Positions 51,013 to 60,867 are shown, numbered from the stretch's first letter. The stretch is DNA of 64,000 nucleotides from Corynebacterium sp. HMSC078H07 (GCF_001812805.1 NZ_KV810517.1:1-64000); one strand, 5' to 3'. Numbers and translations: made by a program. The notes: a model not told the origin generated them from the letters alone.

Positions 51013-53754
51013 ATGTTCGGCTGGGTTGCCATCGCCGCATCGATCCCGGTGTGGCTGTATTTCTTCTACCGAGTCGGTGTGCTCTTCCGTTTCATCCGCT
51101 CCGGTGGACCCACGCAGCTCAACCGCACCGACCGCCCCATGGCGCGCCTCGGCCGCGTCCTCGTCGAAGTCTTCGGCCATACCCACTTCAAAGGCCGACC
51201 GCTGGTCAACGCCGCGCACTGGCTTGTCATGGTAGGTTTCCTCTTCGGCATTCTGGTGTGGTTTGAGGCCTATATCCAAACCTTCGCGCCCGATAAAGGC
51301 TGGCCGTGGCTCAGCGACTGGCCGGTCTATCACTTCATCGAGGAGGTCCTCGGCATCGCAACGGTGCTGGGCATTGGCTTCCTCGCCGCAGTACGCCTCA
51401 AGCTCGGCCACACTGAGCGCGGCAGCCGCTTCTACAATTCGCAGGTCTTCCCAGCGCACTTGGTGGAGGCCATCGTGTTTGTCGAGGGCCTCGGCATGCT
51501 CCTGGTCAAGGCGTCCTCCATCGCGACGTTTGGCGGTGGGTCGCCGTGGGCTGATTTCTTGACGGTGCATGTGGCGGGGGTGATGGGGGCGTCGCCAAGC
51601 ATGGTGCAATTCTTTGCCCTGGTGAAGCTGCTGTCGGGCCTTCTCTTCATCGCCTGCATCGCCCGCTACTTCCAGTGGGGTGTGATGTGGCACCGTTTTA
51701 TGGCGTTCTTCAACATCTTCTTCCAGCGCAACGCCGACGGTGCAAAGGCGCTGGGTGCTGTGCCCACGCCGGACCTGGAGGACCTCGAGCCGGGGAGCTG
51801 GAAAATGCTTCTCGACGCCTCCTCCTGCACCGAATGCGGCCGGTGCCAGGACCTGTGCCCCGCGTGGAATACCGGCAAGCCGCTGAGTCCGAAGAAAGTC
51901 ATGATGGACCTGCGCCAGGGTGCGCTGGATAATTACAACCCGCACGAGGGACTCAACGTGCTGGCGATGGCGGGCACGATTGATGATGACGTCCTGTGGT
52001 CCTGCACCAACTGTGGTGCGTGCGTGGACCAGTGCCCGGTGGATATCGAGCACATCGACCACATCGCGGACCTGCGCCGTTTCAAGGTTCTGGCGGAGTC
52101 TGACTTCCCGTCGGAGCTGACCGGGCTGTTTAAGAACATGGAAACGAAGGGCAACCCGTGGGGCCGCAACGCCTCGGAGCGCCGCGCGTGGATTGACCAG
52201 GCGCGCGCCGACGGCATTGAGGTGCCGATTATCGGCGAGGACGCTACGGATTTTTCCGACCTCGAGTACCTGTTCTGGGTCGGCTGCGCCGGTGCCTACG
52301 ACGACAAGGGCCGCGCCACGACGCGCGCGGTGGTGGACATGCTGCACACCGCCGGCGTGAAATTCGGCGTGCTGGCCACGGGCGAGACCTGCACGGGTGA
52401 CCCGGCGCGCCGTGCCGGCAATGAGTTCCTGTTCCAGGTAATGGCGGAGCAGAATGTTGCCGCGCTTAACGACGCCTTCCACGGCGTCCCCCAAGGCCAA
52501 CGCAAGATCATCACCACGTGTCCACACTGTTTTAATACGATTCGCAACGAATACCCCGATTTCGACGGCCACTTTGATGTGCTGCACCATACGCAGCTGC
52601 TCAACCGTTTGGTGCGCGAAAAGTTGCTCGTGCCGGTGCCACGTTCGCCGGAGAATCGCCGCCCCGTCACGTATCACGATCCCTGCTTCCTGGGCCGTCA
52701 TAACAAGGTTTTCGACCCGCCACGTGAACTCGTGGAAGCGACTGGCGCAACGCTTGCGGAAATGGACCACAACCGTGACGAAGCTTTCTGTTGTGGTGCC
52801 GGTGGTGCGCGTATGTTCATGGAAGAAAACCTGGGCAAGCGCGTCAATGAGTTCCGTTCGGAGCAGGCAGTGGCCACCGGTGCTTCTGAGATCGCAACCG
52901 GTTGCCCGTTCTGTAACGTCATGCTCACCGGTGGTGTGAAGTCCGTTGCGCCGGAAACCCAGGTCAGCGATGTAGCGCTTATGCTTCGCGACGCCATCGC
53001 CCCCTCCGGCACTCTCCCCGCCCCGCGCGAGAAGGCTTTCCTCGATACGCCGCGTCGTCTGTCCCCTGCCGCACCGTCCGACCCCACCGCTTCTTCGCGA
53101 CCTAACGACTCGTCGGTGCCCGACACTTCCGCGCCCGCCGTTGCCGCCGATGCGCCCACCACCCCAGAGCCTCTAGAATCTCCCGCTCCGACGCCTCCAA
53201 CCCCAGCGGCGACTCCTGCAGCTCCCGCCACCCCGCCAGCTCCATCTGCCCCTTCCGCGCCTTCGGCCCCTGCCACGCCAAGCGCACCAACAGCTCCGGC
53301 TGCTCCCTCCACTCCGTCGGTGCCCACAGCACCCAGTGCCCCCACGGACTCTTCCACCCCGTCCGCACCTGCTACTCCGAAGCCACCTAGCGCTCCGGCA
53401 GCAACAAAGGCGCCAACCGCACCGTCCGCGCCCGCGGCCCCTGCAGCTCCCGCCACGCCGCCGGCTCCAACCGCCCCATCCGTGCCAAGCGCACCTGCGG
53501 TGCCGGAAGCGCCGAAGGCAGCGGAGACTCCTCGTGCGCCAGGAGCGCCGAAGGCTCCAGCAGCGCCCGCTGCGCCGGATGTACCGAGTGCCCCGGCGGC
53601 GCCTAAGGCTCCGAGCGCGCCAACAGCACCCCAGGCACCTGCGGCACCCGCGGCGCCGAAGGCACCAAGCGCGCCGAAAGCCCCCGAAGTGCCGGTGGCG
53701 CCGGGGGCGTCGGAAAGCGTGGCACAGGCCCCGAAGCCACCGAGCCAGGACTAG
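51013..53754 (+). CDS. Membrane-bound Fe-S oxidoreductase (EtfD-like) with Ala/Pro-rich tail
   Basis: 913 residues. Residues 1-240: five or six membrane helices of the NarI/cytochrome-b-like type. About 270-370: two 4Fe-4S motifs, CTECGRCQDLCP and CTNCGACVDQCP. About 400-660: two CCG-type domains (FWVGCAGAYDDKG..., TTCPHCFNTIRNEYP, DPCFLGRH, FCCGAGGARMF). This is the layout of EtfD, which passes electrons from electron-transfer flavoprotein to quinone in fatty acid oxidation. From about residue 665 a tail of some 245 residues is almost only Ala, Pro, Ser, Thr, Lys. RBS AAGGAG precedes ATG 51013. Diverges from the DUF6230 operon. Confidence 0.85.
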   Translation: MFGWVAIAASIPVWLYFFYRVGVLFRFIRSGGPTQLNRTDRPMARLGRVLVEVFGHTHFKGRPLVNAAHWLVMVGFLFGILVWFEAYIQTFAPDKGWPWLSDWPVYHFIEEVLGIATVLGIGFLAAVRLKLGHTERGSRFYNSQVFPAHLVEAIVFVEGLGMLLVKASSIATFGGGSPWADFLTVHVAGVMGASPSMVQFFALVKLLSGLLFIACIARYFQWGVMWHRFMAFFNIFFQRNADGAKALGAVPTPDLEDLEPGSWKMLLDASSCTECGRCQDLCPAWNTGKPLSPKKVMMDLRQGALDNYNPHEGLNVLAMAGTIDDDVLWSCTNCGACVDQCPVDIEHIDHIADLRRFKVLAESDFPSELTGLFKNMETKGNPWGRNASERRAWIDQARADGIEVPIIGEDATDFSDLEYLFWVGCAGAYDDKGRATTRAVVDMLHTAGVKFGVLATGETCTGDPARRAGNEFLFQVMAEQNVAALNDAFHGVPQGQRKIITTCPHCFNTIRNEYPDFDGHFDVLHHTQLLNRLVREKLLVPVPRSPENRRPVTYHDPCFLGRHNKVFDPPRELVEATGATLAEMDHNRDEAFCCGAGGARMFMEENLGKRVNEFRSEQAVATGASEIATGCPFCNVMLTGGVKSVAPETQVSDVALMLRDAIAPSGTLPAPREKAFLDTPRRLSPAAPSDPTASSRPNDSSVPDTSAPAVAADAPTTPEPLESPAPTPPTPAATPAAPATPPAPSAPSAPSAPATPSAPTAPAAPSTPSVPTAPSAPTDSSTPSAPATPKPPSAPAATKAPTAPSAPAAPAAPATPPAPTAPSVPSAPAVPEAPKAAETPRAPGAPKAPAAPAAPDVPSAPAAPKAPSAPTAPQAPAAPAAPKAPSAPKAPEVPVAPGASESVAQAPKPPSQD

Positions 53755-53799
53755 TTTTTAAACTAGGCGCGATTGGGGCGGCACGGGTAGTCTCTAGAC

Positions 53800-55029
53800 A
53801 TGCATTTTGACGTGACGTACGTCCTCGCCGCTGGCGAAAGCAACTACACCGACTCGCTCGTATCCTTCGCGTGGATTATGGCGGTGTCCCTGCTGGCGCC
53901 ACTGGTCTCCCACCTGACGGGCAAAAAGATGCCGGCCGTGGCGCTGCTTATCTTTTTCGGCATGATTATCGGACCCTCGATGCTGGGTTTGGCGCACGAG
54001 GACCCGGGTATCGGCATGCTGAAGGAACTGGGCGTCGGCGCGCTGTTCCTGCTGGCAGGTTTCGAAATCGACATTGCCGCGCTGAAATCCAAAGAAGCGG
54101 TGACCGGGTTTTCCACGTGGGCCATCTGCATGGTGGCCTGTGGTGTCGGCGCGTATTTCCTCATGGACGACATCCCGGGAGCCATCGTGATGGCGATTGC
54201 TCTGACGTCGACAGCGCTCGGCACGATTACGCCGATGCTGAAGCAGGACAAGCTACTCGGCACGCGCGTGGGCGATTCCGTGCTGATTCACGGCGCGATT
54301 GGTGAGGTCGCACCGATTACCGCGATGGCGCTACTTCTGGGCTCGCGATCGACGCTGGCAACGATGCTCATCCTGCTGGCCTTCATTGGTATTGCCGTAG
54401 CGGTGGCGATTATGCCGTTTGCCATCACAACACTCATGCCGTGGTTCAAAGACGCGTTCATCTCAAGCGCGGGCTCGACGAACCAAACCATCATGCGTCT
54501 CATCATCCTCATTCTGGCGATTCTTATGGCGGTGACGGCCGTGTTTGAGCTAGACATCGTGCTGGGAGCGTTCGCTGCGGGCATCATTCTGAACCGCATC
54601 ATCCCGGATGAATATCACAAAGGCCTGGAAAACCGCCTCGACGTGGTGTTTTATTCCATGCTCATCCCGGTGTTTTTCGTGATTTCCGGCATGGCGATTG
54701 ACTGGAACGTTATCGTGAGCGAGCCCATCAAGGTGCTGGGTATCCCGTTGCTTATTTTGGTCACGCGCGGCCTGCCGGTGTTCCTACGTGAGAACATCCA
54801 CCACACCGGCTCCGACGTCGAGACCACCCGCGAGCGCATTCAGGTCGCGCTCTATGCCGCGACGGGTCTGCCGATCATCGTGGCGGTGATGTCGCTGGCG
54901 GTGGCGTCGGGAATCGTCGACAACGAAATGGCGTCCATCTTCGTCGCCGGTGGCGCGCTGACGGTGGCGATCTTCCCCTTCATTGCCAGCCTGGTGCGTG
55001 AAAAGGAGCCGGCTAAGTCGGAGAAATAG
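53800..55029 (+). CDS. Cation:proton antiporter (CPA2 family)
   Basis: 409 residues with about twelve helices, e.g. FAWIMAVSLLAPLVSHLTGK, VALLIFFGMIIGPSMLGLAH, ELGVGALFLLAGFEID (the conserved membrane Asp region), VLGAFAAGIILNRIIPDEYH and FYSMLIPVFFVISGMAIDWN. It lacks a C-terminal TrkA-N domain. Exchange of Na+ or K+ for protons is expected. ATG at 53800; the gap from the Fe-S gene holds the palindrome CTAGTTT-tt-AAACTAG (53751-53766). Confidence 0.88.
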   Translation: MHFDVTYVLAAGESNYTDSLVSFAWIMAVSLLAPLVSHLTGKKMPAVALLIFFGMIIGPSMLGLAHEDPGIGMLKELGVGALFLLAGFEIDIAALKSKEAVTGFSTWAICMVACGVGAYFLMDDIPGAIVMAIALTSTALGTITPMLKQDKLLGTRVGDSVLIHGAIGEVAPITAMALLLGSRSTLATMLILLAFIGIAVAVAIMPFAITTLMPWFKDAFISSAGSTNQTIMRLIILILAILMAVTAVFELDIVLGAFAAGIILNRIIPDEYHKGLENRLDVVFYSMLIPVFFVISGMAIDWNVIVSEPIKVLGIPLLILVTRGLPVFLRENIHHTGSDVETTRERIQVALYAATGLPIIVAVMSLAVASGIVDNEMASIFVAGGALTVAIFPFIASLVREKEPAKSEK

Positions 55030-55047
55030 CCTGTTAGGATAGGTGCT

Positions 55048-55659
55048 GTGACTAATCCATTCAGTATGCGGCTTTCCGACGCCGAACGGACCGACGCCGT
55101 CAACGACCTCGCCCAGGCCTTGGGTGAAGGCCGTCTGACTATGGATGAGTTTGAGGAGCGCACCGACGCGGTCATGCAAGCCACGACCCGCCGCGAATTG
55201 GCGGAAGTCTTCATGGATATTCCCACCAAGGCCAGCACGGAGCTCAAGATTTACTCCCGCGGCGAGATGGAGCGCGCGTACCAATCCACGCGGAAGCCGC
55301 GCTTGGCCACGGCCATGGTGGGCACGCTGGGGTTGTTGTTCGGCTCGATTGCATCTTTCGGCGCCATGTCCGGCGTCACCGCCGCGCTGACCGGAACGGG
55401 TTTGCTCTTCCTCATCCCCGCGCTGTGGATCATGCTCTACGTGGCCAAGGTCGGCCCGGAATCCTGGCACCGCCCCTCGCCGCGGCAGATTGAGCGCCAG
55501 CGTATGAGCGAGCTCAAGGCGGCGACGGCGGAGGAACGCGCGCAGACGAGGGCGCTGGAGCAGGCGCAGTGGGCGGAGAGGCGTCGGCAAGCAAGTGAAA
55601 TTACGGGAAATGCGATGAATCTGGCGAAACGTAAGCTAGACGAGTGGAACCAGAAGTAA
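55048..55659 (+). CDS. DUF1707 domain membrane protein
   Basis: 203 residues from a GTG at 55048. Residues 5-58 are the DUF1707 domain (MRLSDAERTDAVNDLAQALG, LTMDEFEERTDAVMQATTRR, ELAEVF), found in actinobacteria. Two hydrophobic helices (LATAMVGTLGLLFGSIASFG, LTGTGLLFLIPALWIMLYVA) follow, and a charged helical tail. Function unknown. 18 nt after the antiporter gene, probably same transcript; alaT follows 10 nt later. Confidence 0.85.
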   Translation: MTNPFSMRLSDAERTDAVNDLAQALGEGRLTMDEFEERTDAVMQATTRRELAEVFMDIPTKASTELKIYSRGEMERAYQSTRKPRLATAMVGTLGLLFGSIASFGAMSGVTAALTGTGLLFLIPALWIMLYVAKVGPESWHRPSPRQIERQRMSELKAATAEERAQTRALEQAQWAERRRQASEITGNAMNLAKRKLDEWNQK

Positions 55660-55669
55660 CATATCCCGC

Positions 55670-56893
55670 ATGACTCACCATCGGATTTTTGATCAATCCA
55701 CCAAACTACAAGACGTTGCCTACGATATTCGCGGCGAGGTTTCCGCGGAGGCTGAGCGCATGGAGCTCGACGGGCACAGCATTCTCAAGCTCAACACCGG
55801 CAACCCCGCGGTGTTTGGTTTCGATGCGCCGGATGTCATTATGCGCGACATGATTGCGGCGCTGCCGACCTCGCAGGGTTATTCCACGTCGAAGGGTATT
55901 ATCCCGGCGCGGCGCGCGATTGTGACGCGCTATGAGCTGGAAGACTTCCCACCGTTTGATGTCGATGATGTCTACCTAGGCAATGGTGTCTCAGAGCTCA
56001 TTTCGATGGTGACGCAGGCGCTGCTTGACGACGGCGACGAGGTTCTCATCCCCGCCCCCGACTATCCCCTGTGGACCGCGGCGACGTCGCTGGCGGGTGG
56101 CACGCCCGTGCACTATTTGTGCGATGAAGAGGATGATTGGAATCCGTCCATTGAAGATATTCGCGCGAAAGTAACGGAGAAGACCAAGGCAATTGTGGTC
56201 ATTAATCCGAATAACCCGACGGGTGCGGTGTACTCGCGTGAAACGCTGCAGAAAATCGTTGAGGTAGCACGCGAATACAATCTGCTGATTCTGGCGGATG
56301 AGATTTATGACCGGATTCTTTACGACGGCGCGAAGCATATCTCGATTGCTTCGCTAGCGCCGGACTTGCTGACGATTACTTTTAATGGTTTGTCGAAGGC
56401 CTACCGCGTGGCCGGCTACCGCGCTGGCTGGATGGTGCTGACGGGCCCGAAGTCCCATGCCCGCGGTTTCATCGAGGGCCTGGATTTGCTGGCGGGCACG
56501 CGCCTGTGCCCGAATGTGCCGGCGCAGCACGCGATTCAGGTGGCGCTGGGCGGGCGGCAGTCGATTTATGAGCTCACCGCTGAGAATGGTCGTTTGCTCA
56601 AGCAGCGCAACATTGCGTACGAGAAGCTCAACGAGATTCCGGGCGTATCCGTGGTGAAGCCGATGGGGGCGCTGTATTGCTTCCCGCGTCTGGATCCGGA
56701 GGTCTACGACATTCACGATGACTCGAAGCTCATGCTCGACATTTTGCGCGCAGAGAAGATCCTCATGGTGCAGGGCACGGGCTTTAACTGGCCTACCCCG
56801 GACCATTTCCGTGTGGTGACGCTGCCGTGGGCATCGCAGCTGGAGAACGCGATTGAGCGCCTCGGTAATTTCTTAGTGAGTTACCGCCAGTAG
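55670..56893 (+). CDS. alaT: Pyridoxal-phosphate aminotransferase AlaT
   Basis: 407 residues, class I aminotransferase. PLP lysine in FNGLSKAYRVAGYRAGW, the NPNNPTGAVYSRETL loop, ILADEIYDRILYDG and the phosphate/carboxylate-binding region near the end. The N-terminus FDQSTKLQDVAYDIRGEVSA is characteristic of AlaT, the alanine/valine:pyruvate aminotransferase of corynebacteria. Start ATG at 55670, 10 nt after the DUF1707 gene. Converges with the HNH gene. Confidence 0.92.
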   Translation: MTHHRIFDQSTKLQDVAYDIRGEVSAEAERMELDGHSILKLNTGNPAVFGFDAPDVIMRDMIAALPTSQGYSTSKGIIPARRAIVTRYELEDFPPFDVDDVYLGNGVSELISMVTQALLDDGDEVLIPAPDYPLWTAATSLAGGTPVHYLCDEEDDWNPSIEDIRAKVTEKTKAIVVINPNNPTGAVYSRETLQKIVEVAREYNLLILADEIYDRILYDGAKHISIASLAPDLLTITFNGLSKAYRVAGYRAGWMVLTGPKSHARGFIEGLDLLAGTRLCPNVPAQHAIQVALGGRQSIYELTAENGRLLKQRNIAYEKLNEIPGVSVVKPMGALYCFPRLDPEVYDIHDDSKLMLDILRAEKILMVQGTGFNWPTPDHFRVVTLPWASQLENAIERLGNFLVSYRQ

Positions 56894-56936
56894 CGCGGAT
56901 TCGACCGGACCTGCGAGAAATGGAGTCGGCGCAAGG

Positions 56937-58271
56937 CTAAGCGTCGCGGGGCGGGTCTGGTCCAGGCTCGGAGAGGGAAGCTGCGGTGGATTCGGCGGGG
57001 CCTGTCGACGAGCATGGGTAATCACCGCGGCCAGCAACGGGAGCGGCAGAGCCGGTGCTGCCAGCGACGCCGGCGGAGACAGTGCGGGCGTTGCGGAGGC
57101 GCTGGGAGCGAGGCGCGCGGTGCGGATTGACCGGTTCGCGCGGATCGCGAGGCCCTGGCGGCTGCCACTTAATGCGCCCGTTCTCCCGCACAATGCGCCC
57201 ACGACCGGGCAAACCGTTGATGGCGTTGTGGTATTCGCAGAGTGGGGTGAGGTTCTCGGGGTTGGTGGCGCCGCCGTTGCGCCACTCGGTGATGTGGTGA
57301 ATCTGGGCGTAGTCCGCACCACATAGGCAGTCATGCCACGCGCAGATGGGCTGCTCACCAATGGCCATGGTGCGCTGTTTGTCGGAGGCGAGGCGCTGGG
57401 TTCGGTGCAGTTCGACGGGGCCTTTGACGCGGTCGACAAGCATGACGAGGCCCTCCTCGGCGAGCTCACGCTCGATGAGCTCGGCCCCAGTGATTTTCGC
57501 ACCATTGGACAGCTGGACGACGATGTCCCCAAGATCCGGCGCAGGACCAGGTTGCACCGCGGTGGTTGACGGGTGTGGGGTGACGGTGGAGCCGGGAGAT
57601 GGCGGGGCAGGGTGGGAATCGGGGCGCGGGGTGGAGGGGTCCCCGAGGCGGCCGAGAATCCGGGCGTACTCGGGAAGCTCCATGACGGCGAAGGTCTGGG
57701 CGACGGGGCGGGCGAGGCGGCCCTCGCGAAACGCAGCGGTGAAGGAACCCACGGGATCGTCCTCGTCGATGTTGTAGCGCAGGTCCTCAATGACAGAAGG
57801 CGGGGCTGTCACCGTGAGCTTCGACATCTCCTTGCCGCGGCGAATTTTCACGCCGGGCTTCGGAGCAGGAGGCGGGGCAAGCTCGCGGATGCGAGTGCGG
57901 GCATGCCGAGCGACTGCCTCTTCATCGCCGCTGATGCTACACAGCTCAATGCGCAAGTCCCAGGCCTCACGCTGTTTCGTGAGGCGGCGGGCAAAGCGCT
58001 CGATAAGCATCAGCGTGGGCAAGTCATGACTATTGGCGCGGGCAGCATCGACGGCGCGGGTTTGTTTGCGGGAGAAGGTGGTGGGGGAAAAGTAGACGTC
58101 GTAAAGCGCTAGCAAGGACCGCGCCACCGACTCCGGGCCCCACGCCCGGAGCTGGTCAAGGCTGAGGCCCGCAACGGCGGCGACGAGCTCGATACCCGCC
58201 GCCTGGCTGCGAAGATGCGCTTCAACAAGGTTCATGCCAACGACGCTATTGGGTGCCACGAGAGTGCACAA
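56937..58271 (-). CDS. HNH endonuclease domain protein with DUF222-like region
   Basis: 444 residues. N-terminal helical DUF222-type region, as in the 13E12-like proteins of mycobacteria. HNH motif: CGADYAQIHHITEWRNGGAT, NPENLTPLCEYHNAINGLPG, with zinc His and Asn. The C-terminal 90 residues are Pro/Arg/Ser rich and less conserved. Such proteins are often present in several copies per genome; their biological role is unclear. Start ATG at 58271. A Pro/Thr/Ser linker lies at about residues 205-240. Confidence 0.85.
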   Translation of the reverse strand: MCTLVAPNSVVGMNLVEAHLRSQAAGIELVAAVAGLSLDQLRAWGPESVARSLLALYDVYFSPTTFSRKQTRAVDAARANSHDLPTLMLIERFARRLTKQREAWDLRIELCSISGDEEAVARHARTRIRELAPPPAPKPGVKIRRGKEMSKLTVTAPPSVIEDLRYNIDEDDPVGSFTAAFREGRLARPVAQTFAVMELPEYARILGRLGDPSTPRPDSHPAPPSPGSTVTPHPSTTAVQPGPAPDLGDIVVQLSNGAKITGAELIERELAEEGLVMLVDRVKGPVELHRTQRLASDKQRTMAIGEQPICAWHDCLCGADYAQIHHITEWRNGGATNPENLTPLCEYHNAINGLPGRGRIVRENGRIKWQPPGPRDPREPVNPHRAPRSQRLRNARTVSAGVAGSTGSAAPVAGRGDYPCSSTGPAESTAASLSEPGPDPPRDA

Positions 58272-58356
58272 TGGTTCAAGAAAAAGCCTGTGGACAACTT
58301 GTTGACCGCGTCAGCATAAGTTTTCATTCTCATGACAATCGTTCACAATAGTAGGC

Positions 58357-59583
58357 ATGACTAGCCTAAGCCCTTGGCGGACGGGACTTCTCGGATTCTT
58401 GGCAGTGGCAGCGCTCGCAACGGTGGCTGGCCTGCTTATACTCCGCCCCACCAGTGCACTAATGGAGCACACCAGCCCCGACTTCGCGTCGACGTACGCT
58501 CTCAACCAGCCGCAAGTTGAAGGTACGGTCACGACTGTGGATAACCACTTATGCAGCGACCCGCACACAGGCAAAGCCTTCGACGAGGCACCGCTTATCC
58601 CCGCCTCAGGCGATGACACGTCCTGCACGCGCGTTCTCCTTGACCTCACGTCCGGCGACGACCAAGGCCGCTTAACGCAGCTCGTGTTTTATGGGGTGGC
58701 GGGCGACCCGACACTGAACCCCGGCGATGAGGTGATGCTGTCGCGCTCGGCTGACGGAACATATGCCTTCGCCGACTATCGACGCGGCGGAAACCTCGCG
58801 TTGTGGGCCATCATCTCAGCACTCATCATCGTGGGCTTTGCCGCGTGGCATGGCCTGCGTGCGCTGGTGGGTTTGGGGATTAGCCTGGCTATCGTCCTGT
58901 TTTATCTCGTGCCTTCGCTGGTGGAAGGGCACGCGCCGCTGCCGCTGGCGATGGTGGCCTGCGCCGCGATCATCTTCCTCGTCGTACCACTCGTCCACGG
59001 AGTGAATTGGAAATCCGCCTCAGCGCTGGGTGGCGTCTTGGTGGCGTTGGGGGTTGCGGGGGCGCTGGGGTGGGCGTCGATAAGCAGCACGGCGTTGACC
59101 GGCGCCAGCTCGGAAGACAACCTCAAGTTACTGCTCTATATGCCCGGGGTGCCCGTCGTCGGCGTGCTGTTGTGCGGGTTCATTGTGGGCGCACTGGGCA
59201 GCCTTAACGACATCGCGGTGGCGCAGGCCTCGACCGTGCGGGAGCTGCACGCCGCCGACCCTTCGGCGGGCCCCGGAAAGCTGTTTGCATCAGCAATGAA
59301 GGTGGGACGCGACCACATCGCGTCCATGGTCTACACCATCGTGCTGACCTACACCGGTGCCACGCTGCCGCTGCTCATTCTTATTGCGGCGGCGCAGCGC
59401 CCAGCGGGTCAGATTCTCTCCAGCGACCTCGTGGCGACGGAGGTCATGCGCTCGCTACTCGGTGCCATGGCCTTGACCCTAGCGGTGCCACTGACCACGG
59501 CAATTGCGGCGTTTACGATGCCGGAAGGACGCGCCCCAGGGCGTCGACAGTCCAGCCGGCGGCACGCCAAGCATCGACGTTGA
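58357..59583 (+). CDS. YibE/F family membrane protein
   Basis: 408 residues. One N-terminal helix, an extracytoplasmic domain (40-140) with HLCSDPHTGKAFDEAP and a Cys pair, then about seven helices. Conserved part: YMPGVPVVGVLLCGFIVGAL followed by LNDIAVAQASTVRELHAADP, and the end is basic (GRRQSSRRHAKHRR). Function unknown, maybe transport. The 3' end overlaps the convergent UDP-glucose dehydrogenase gene by 71 bases. Diverges from the HNH gene. Confidence 0.88.
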   Translation: MTSLSPWRTGLLGFLAVAALATVAGLLILRPTSALMEHTSPDFASTYALNQPQVEGTVTTVDNHLCSDPHTGKAFDEAPLIPASGDDTSCTRVLLDLTSGDDQGRLTQLVFYGVAGDPTLNPGDEVMLSRSADGTYAFADYRRGGNLALWAIISALIIVGFAAWHGLRALVGLGISLAIVLFYLVPSLVEGHAPLPLAMVACAAIIFLVVPLVHGVNWKSASALGGVLVALGVAGALGWASISSTALTGASSEDNLKLLLYMPGVPVVGVLLCGFIVGALGSLNDIAVAQASTVRELHAADPSAGPGKLFASAMKVGRDHIASMVYTIVLTYTGATLPLLILIAAAQRPAGQILSSDLVATEVMRSLLGAMALTLAVPLTTAIAAFTMPEGRAPGRRQSSRRHAKHRR

Positions 59584-60859
59584 GCACATTCCGGCCGTCA
59601 ATGATGTGGCGGCGGGCAACAAGCTCGCCGGCGACGGCCGGGTCCAAATCGCGGAACTCCTGCCACTCGGTGGCCAGGATGACGAGCTCGGAGTCCTTGA
59701 GGGCGGCGTCGGCAGTCGGCGCGTAGTTGAGGGTCGGGAACACCTTCTTGGCGTTCTCCATGCCCTGCGGGTCGAAGACCGTCACGGCAGCGCCGGCGAG
59801 GGAGAGCGAACCTGCGACGGACAGCGCCGGCGAATCGCGGACGTCGTCGGAGTTCGGCTTGAAGGCAGCGCCCAGGACGGTCACGCGGTGTCCTAGGAGA
59901 GAGCCGTCGAAGGCCTGCTTAGCCAGGTCCACGACGCGGTCGCGGCGGCGCATGTTAATGGCGTCGACCTCGCGCAGGAAGGTCAGCGCTTGGTCCGCGC
60001 CGAGCTCGCCAGCACGCGCCATGAATGCGCGGATGTCCTTGGGCAGGCAGCCGCCGCCGAAGCCTAGGCCAGCGCCGAGGAACTTGCGGCCGATGCGCTC
60101 GTCGTGACCGATGGCGTCCGCAAGCTTGACGACGTCCGCGCCGGCAATCTCGCAGATTTCAGACACGGCGTTGATGAAGGAGATCTTGGTAGCCAGGAAG
60201 GCGTTGGCGGAAACCTTGACCAGCTCGGCGGTCTGCAGGTCCGTGACGATGAACGGGGTGTTCTGCGCCAGCGGCTGAGCGTAAACTTCGCGGGCGACCT
60301 CTTCGGCTCGACTCTCACCGTCGGCGAGTCCTGCCTCGCCGACGCCGAGAACTATGCGGTCTGGGGTGATGGTGTCCTTGACCGCGTAGCCCTCGCGCAG
60401 GAACTCCGGGTTCCAGGCGATTTCCACGGTGGTGCCCTCTGAGGCAAGCTCATTGGCCATCTGCTGGAGATCCGCCGCGGTGCCCACCGGGACGGTGGAC
60501 TTGCCGAAGATGATGTGCTCACCCTTCAGCCGCGGCACGAGCTCCGTGATGACGGACTTCACGTAGGTCAGGTCCGCGGCATAGGAACCGTGAGCCTGCG
60601 GCGTGCCGACGCCGAGGAAGTGCACGTTCGCGAACTCGGCGGCGTCGTCATAGCTGGTGGAGAAGTCCAGGCGGCCAGCCTCGATGTTGCGCTCGAGGAC
60701 CTCCGGCAGGCCAGGCTCGTAAAACGGCACGCGGCTGTTTTTTAGAGCCTCAATCTTGTTTTCATCAACATCTACGCCGAGTACCTCGTGGCCAAGCTCC
60801 GCCATACAGGCGGCGTGTGTCGCACCTAGGTAGCCGGTACCAATAACAGTCATACGCAT
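59513..60859 (-). CDS. ugd: UDP-glucose 6-dehydrogenase
   Basis: 448 residues. Oxidises UDP-glucose to UDP-glucuronate with two NAD+, for cell-surface polysaccharides. NAD-binding MTVIGTGYLGATHAACMAEL, GKSTVPVGTA, the catalytic Cys in GLGFGGGCLPKDIRAF with the Lys/Asp context, and VLGAAFKPNSDDVRDSPAL. Starts at the first ATG (60859) or the ATG two codons later. TAAAAT lies eight bases before the first ATG and no ribosome binding site is visible. Its end overlaps the YibE/F gene by 71 bases. Confidence 0.94.
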   Translation of the reverse strand: MRMTVIGTGYLGATHAACMAELGHEVLGVDVDENKIEALKNSRVPFYEPGLPEVLERNIEAGRLDFSTSYDDAAEFANVHFLGVGTPQAHGSYAADLTYVKSVITELVPRLKGEHIIFGKSTVPVGTAADLQQMANELASEGTTVEIAWNPEFLREGYAVKDTITPDRIVLGVGEAGLADGESRAEEVAREVYAQPLAQNTPFIVTDLQTAELVKVSANAFLATKISFINAVSEICEIAGADVVKLADAIGHDERIGRKFLGAGLGFGGGCLPKDIRAFMARAGELGADQALTFLREVDAINMRRRDRVVDLAKQAFDGSLLGHRVTVLGAAFKPNSDDVRDSPALSVAGSLSLAGAAVTVFDPQGMENAKKVFPTLNYAPTADAALKDSELVILATEWQEFRDLDPAVAGELVARRHIIDGRNVLNVDAWRAAGWTVDALGRVLPAS

Positions 60860-60867
60860 AACCGGCT

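Noticed and set aside
50899-52770. Long open frame upstream of the DUF6230 start on the minus strand
   Set aside because: It is antisense to the Fe-S protein gene; the DUF6230 protein has a good ribosome binding site and signal peptide at 50898.
53751-53766. CTAGTTT-tt-AAACTAG as terminator of the Fe-S protein gene
   Set aside because: Stem is A/T-rich with a 2-base loop, overlaps the stop codon and has no T run.
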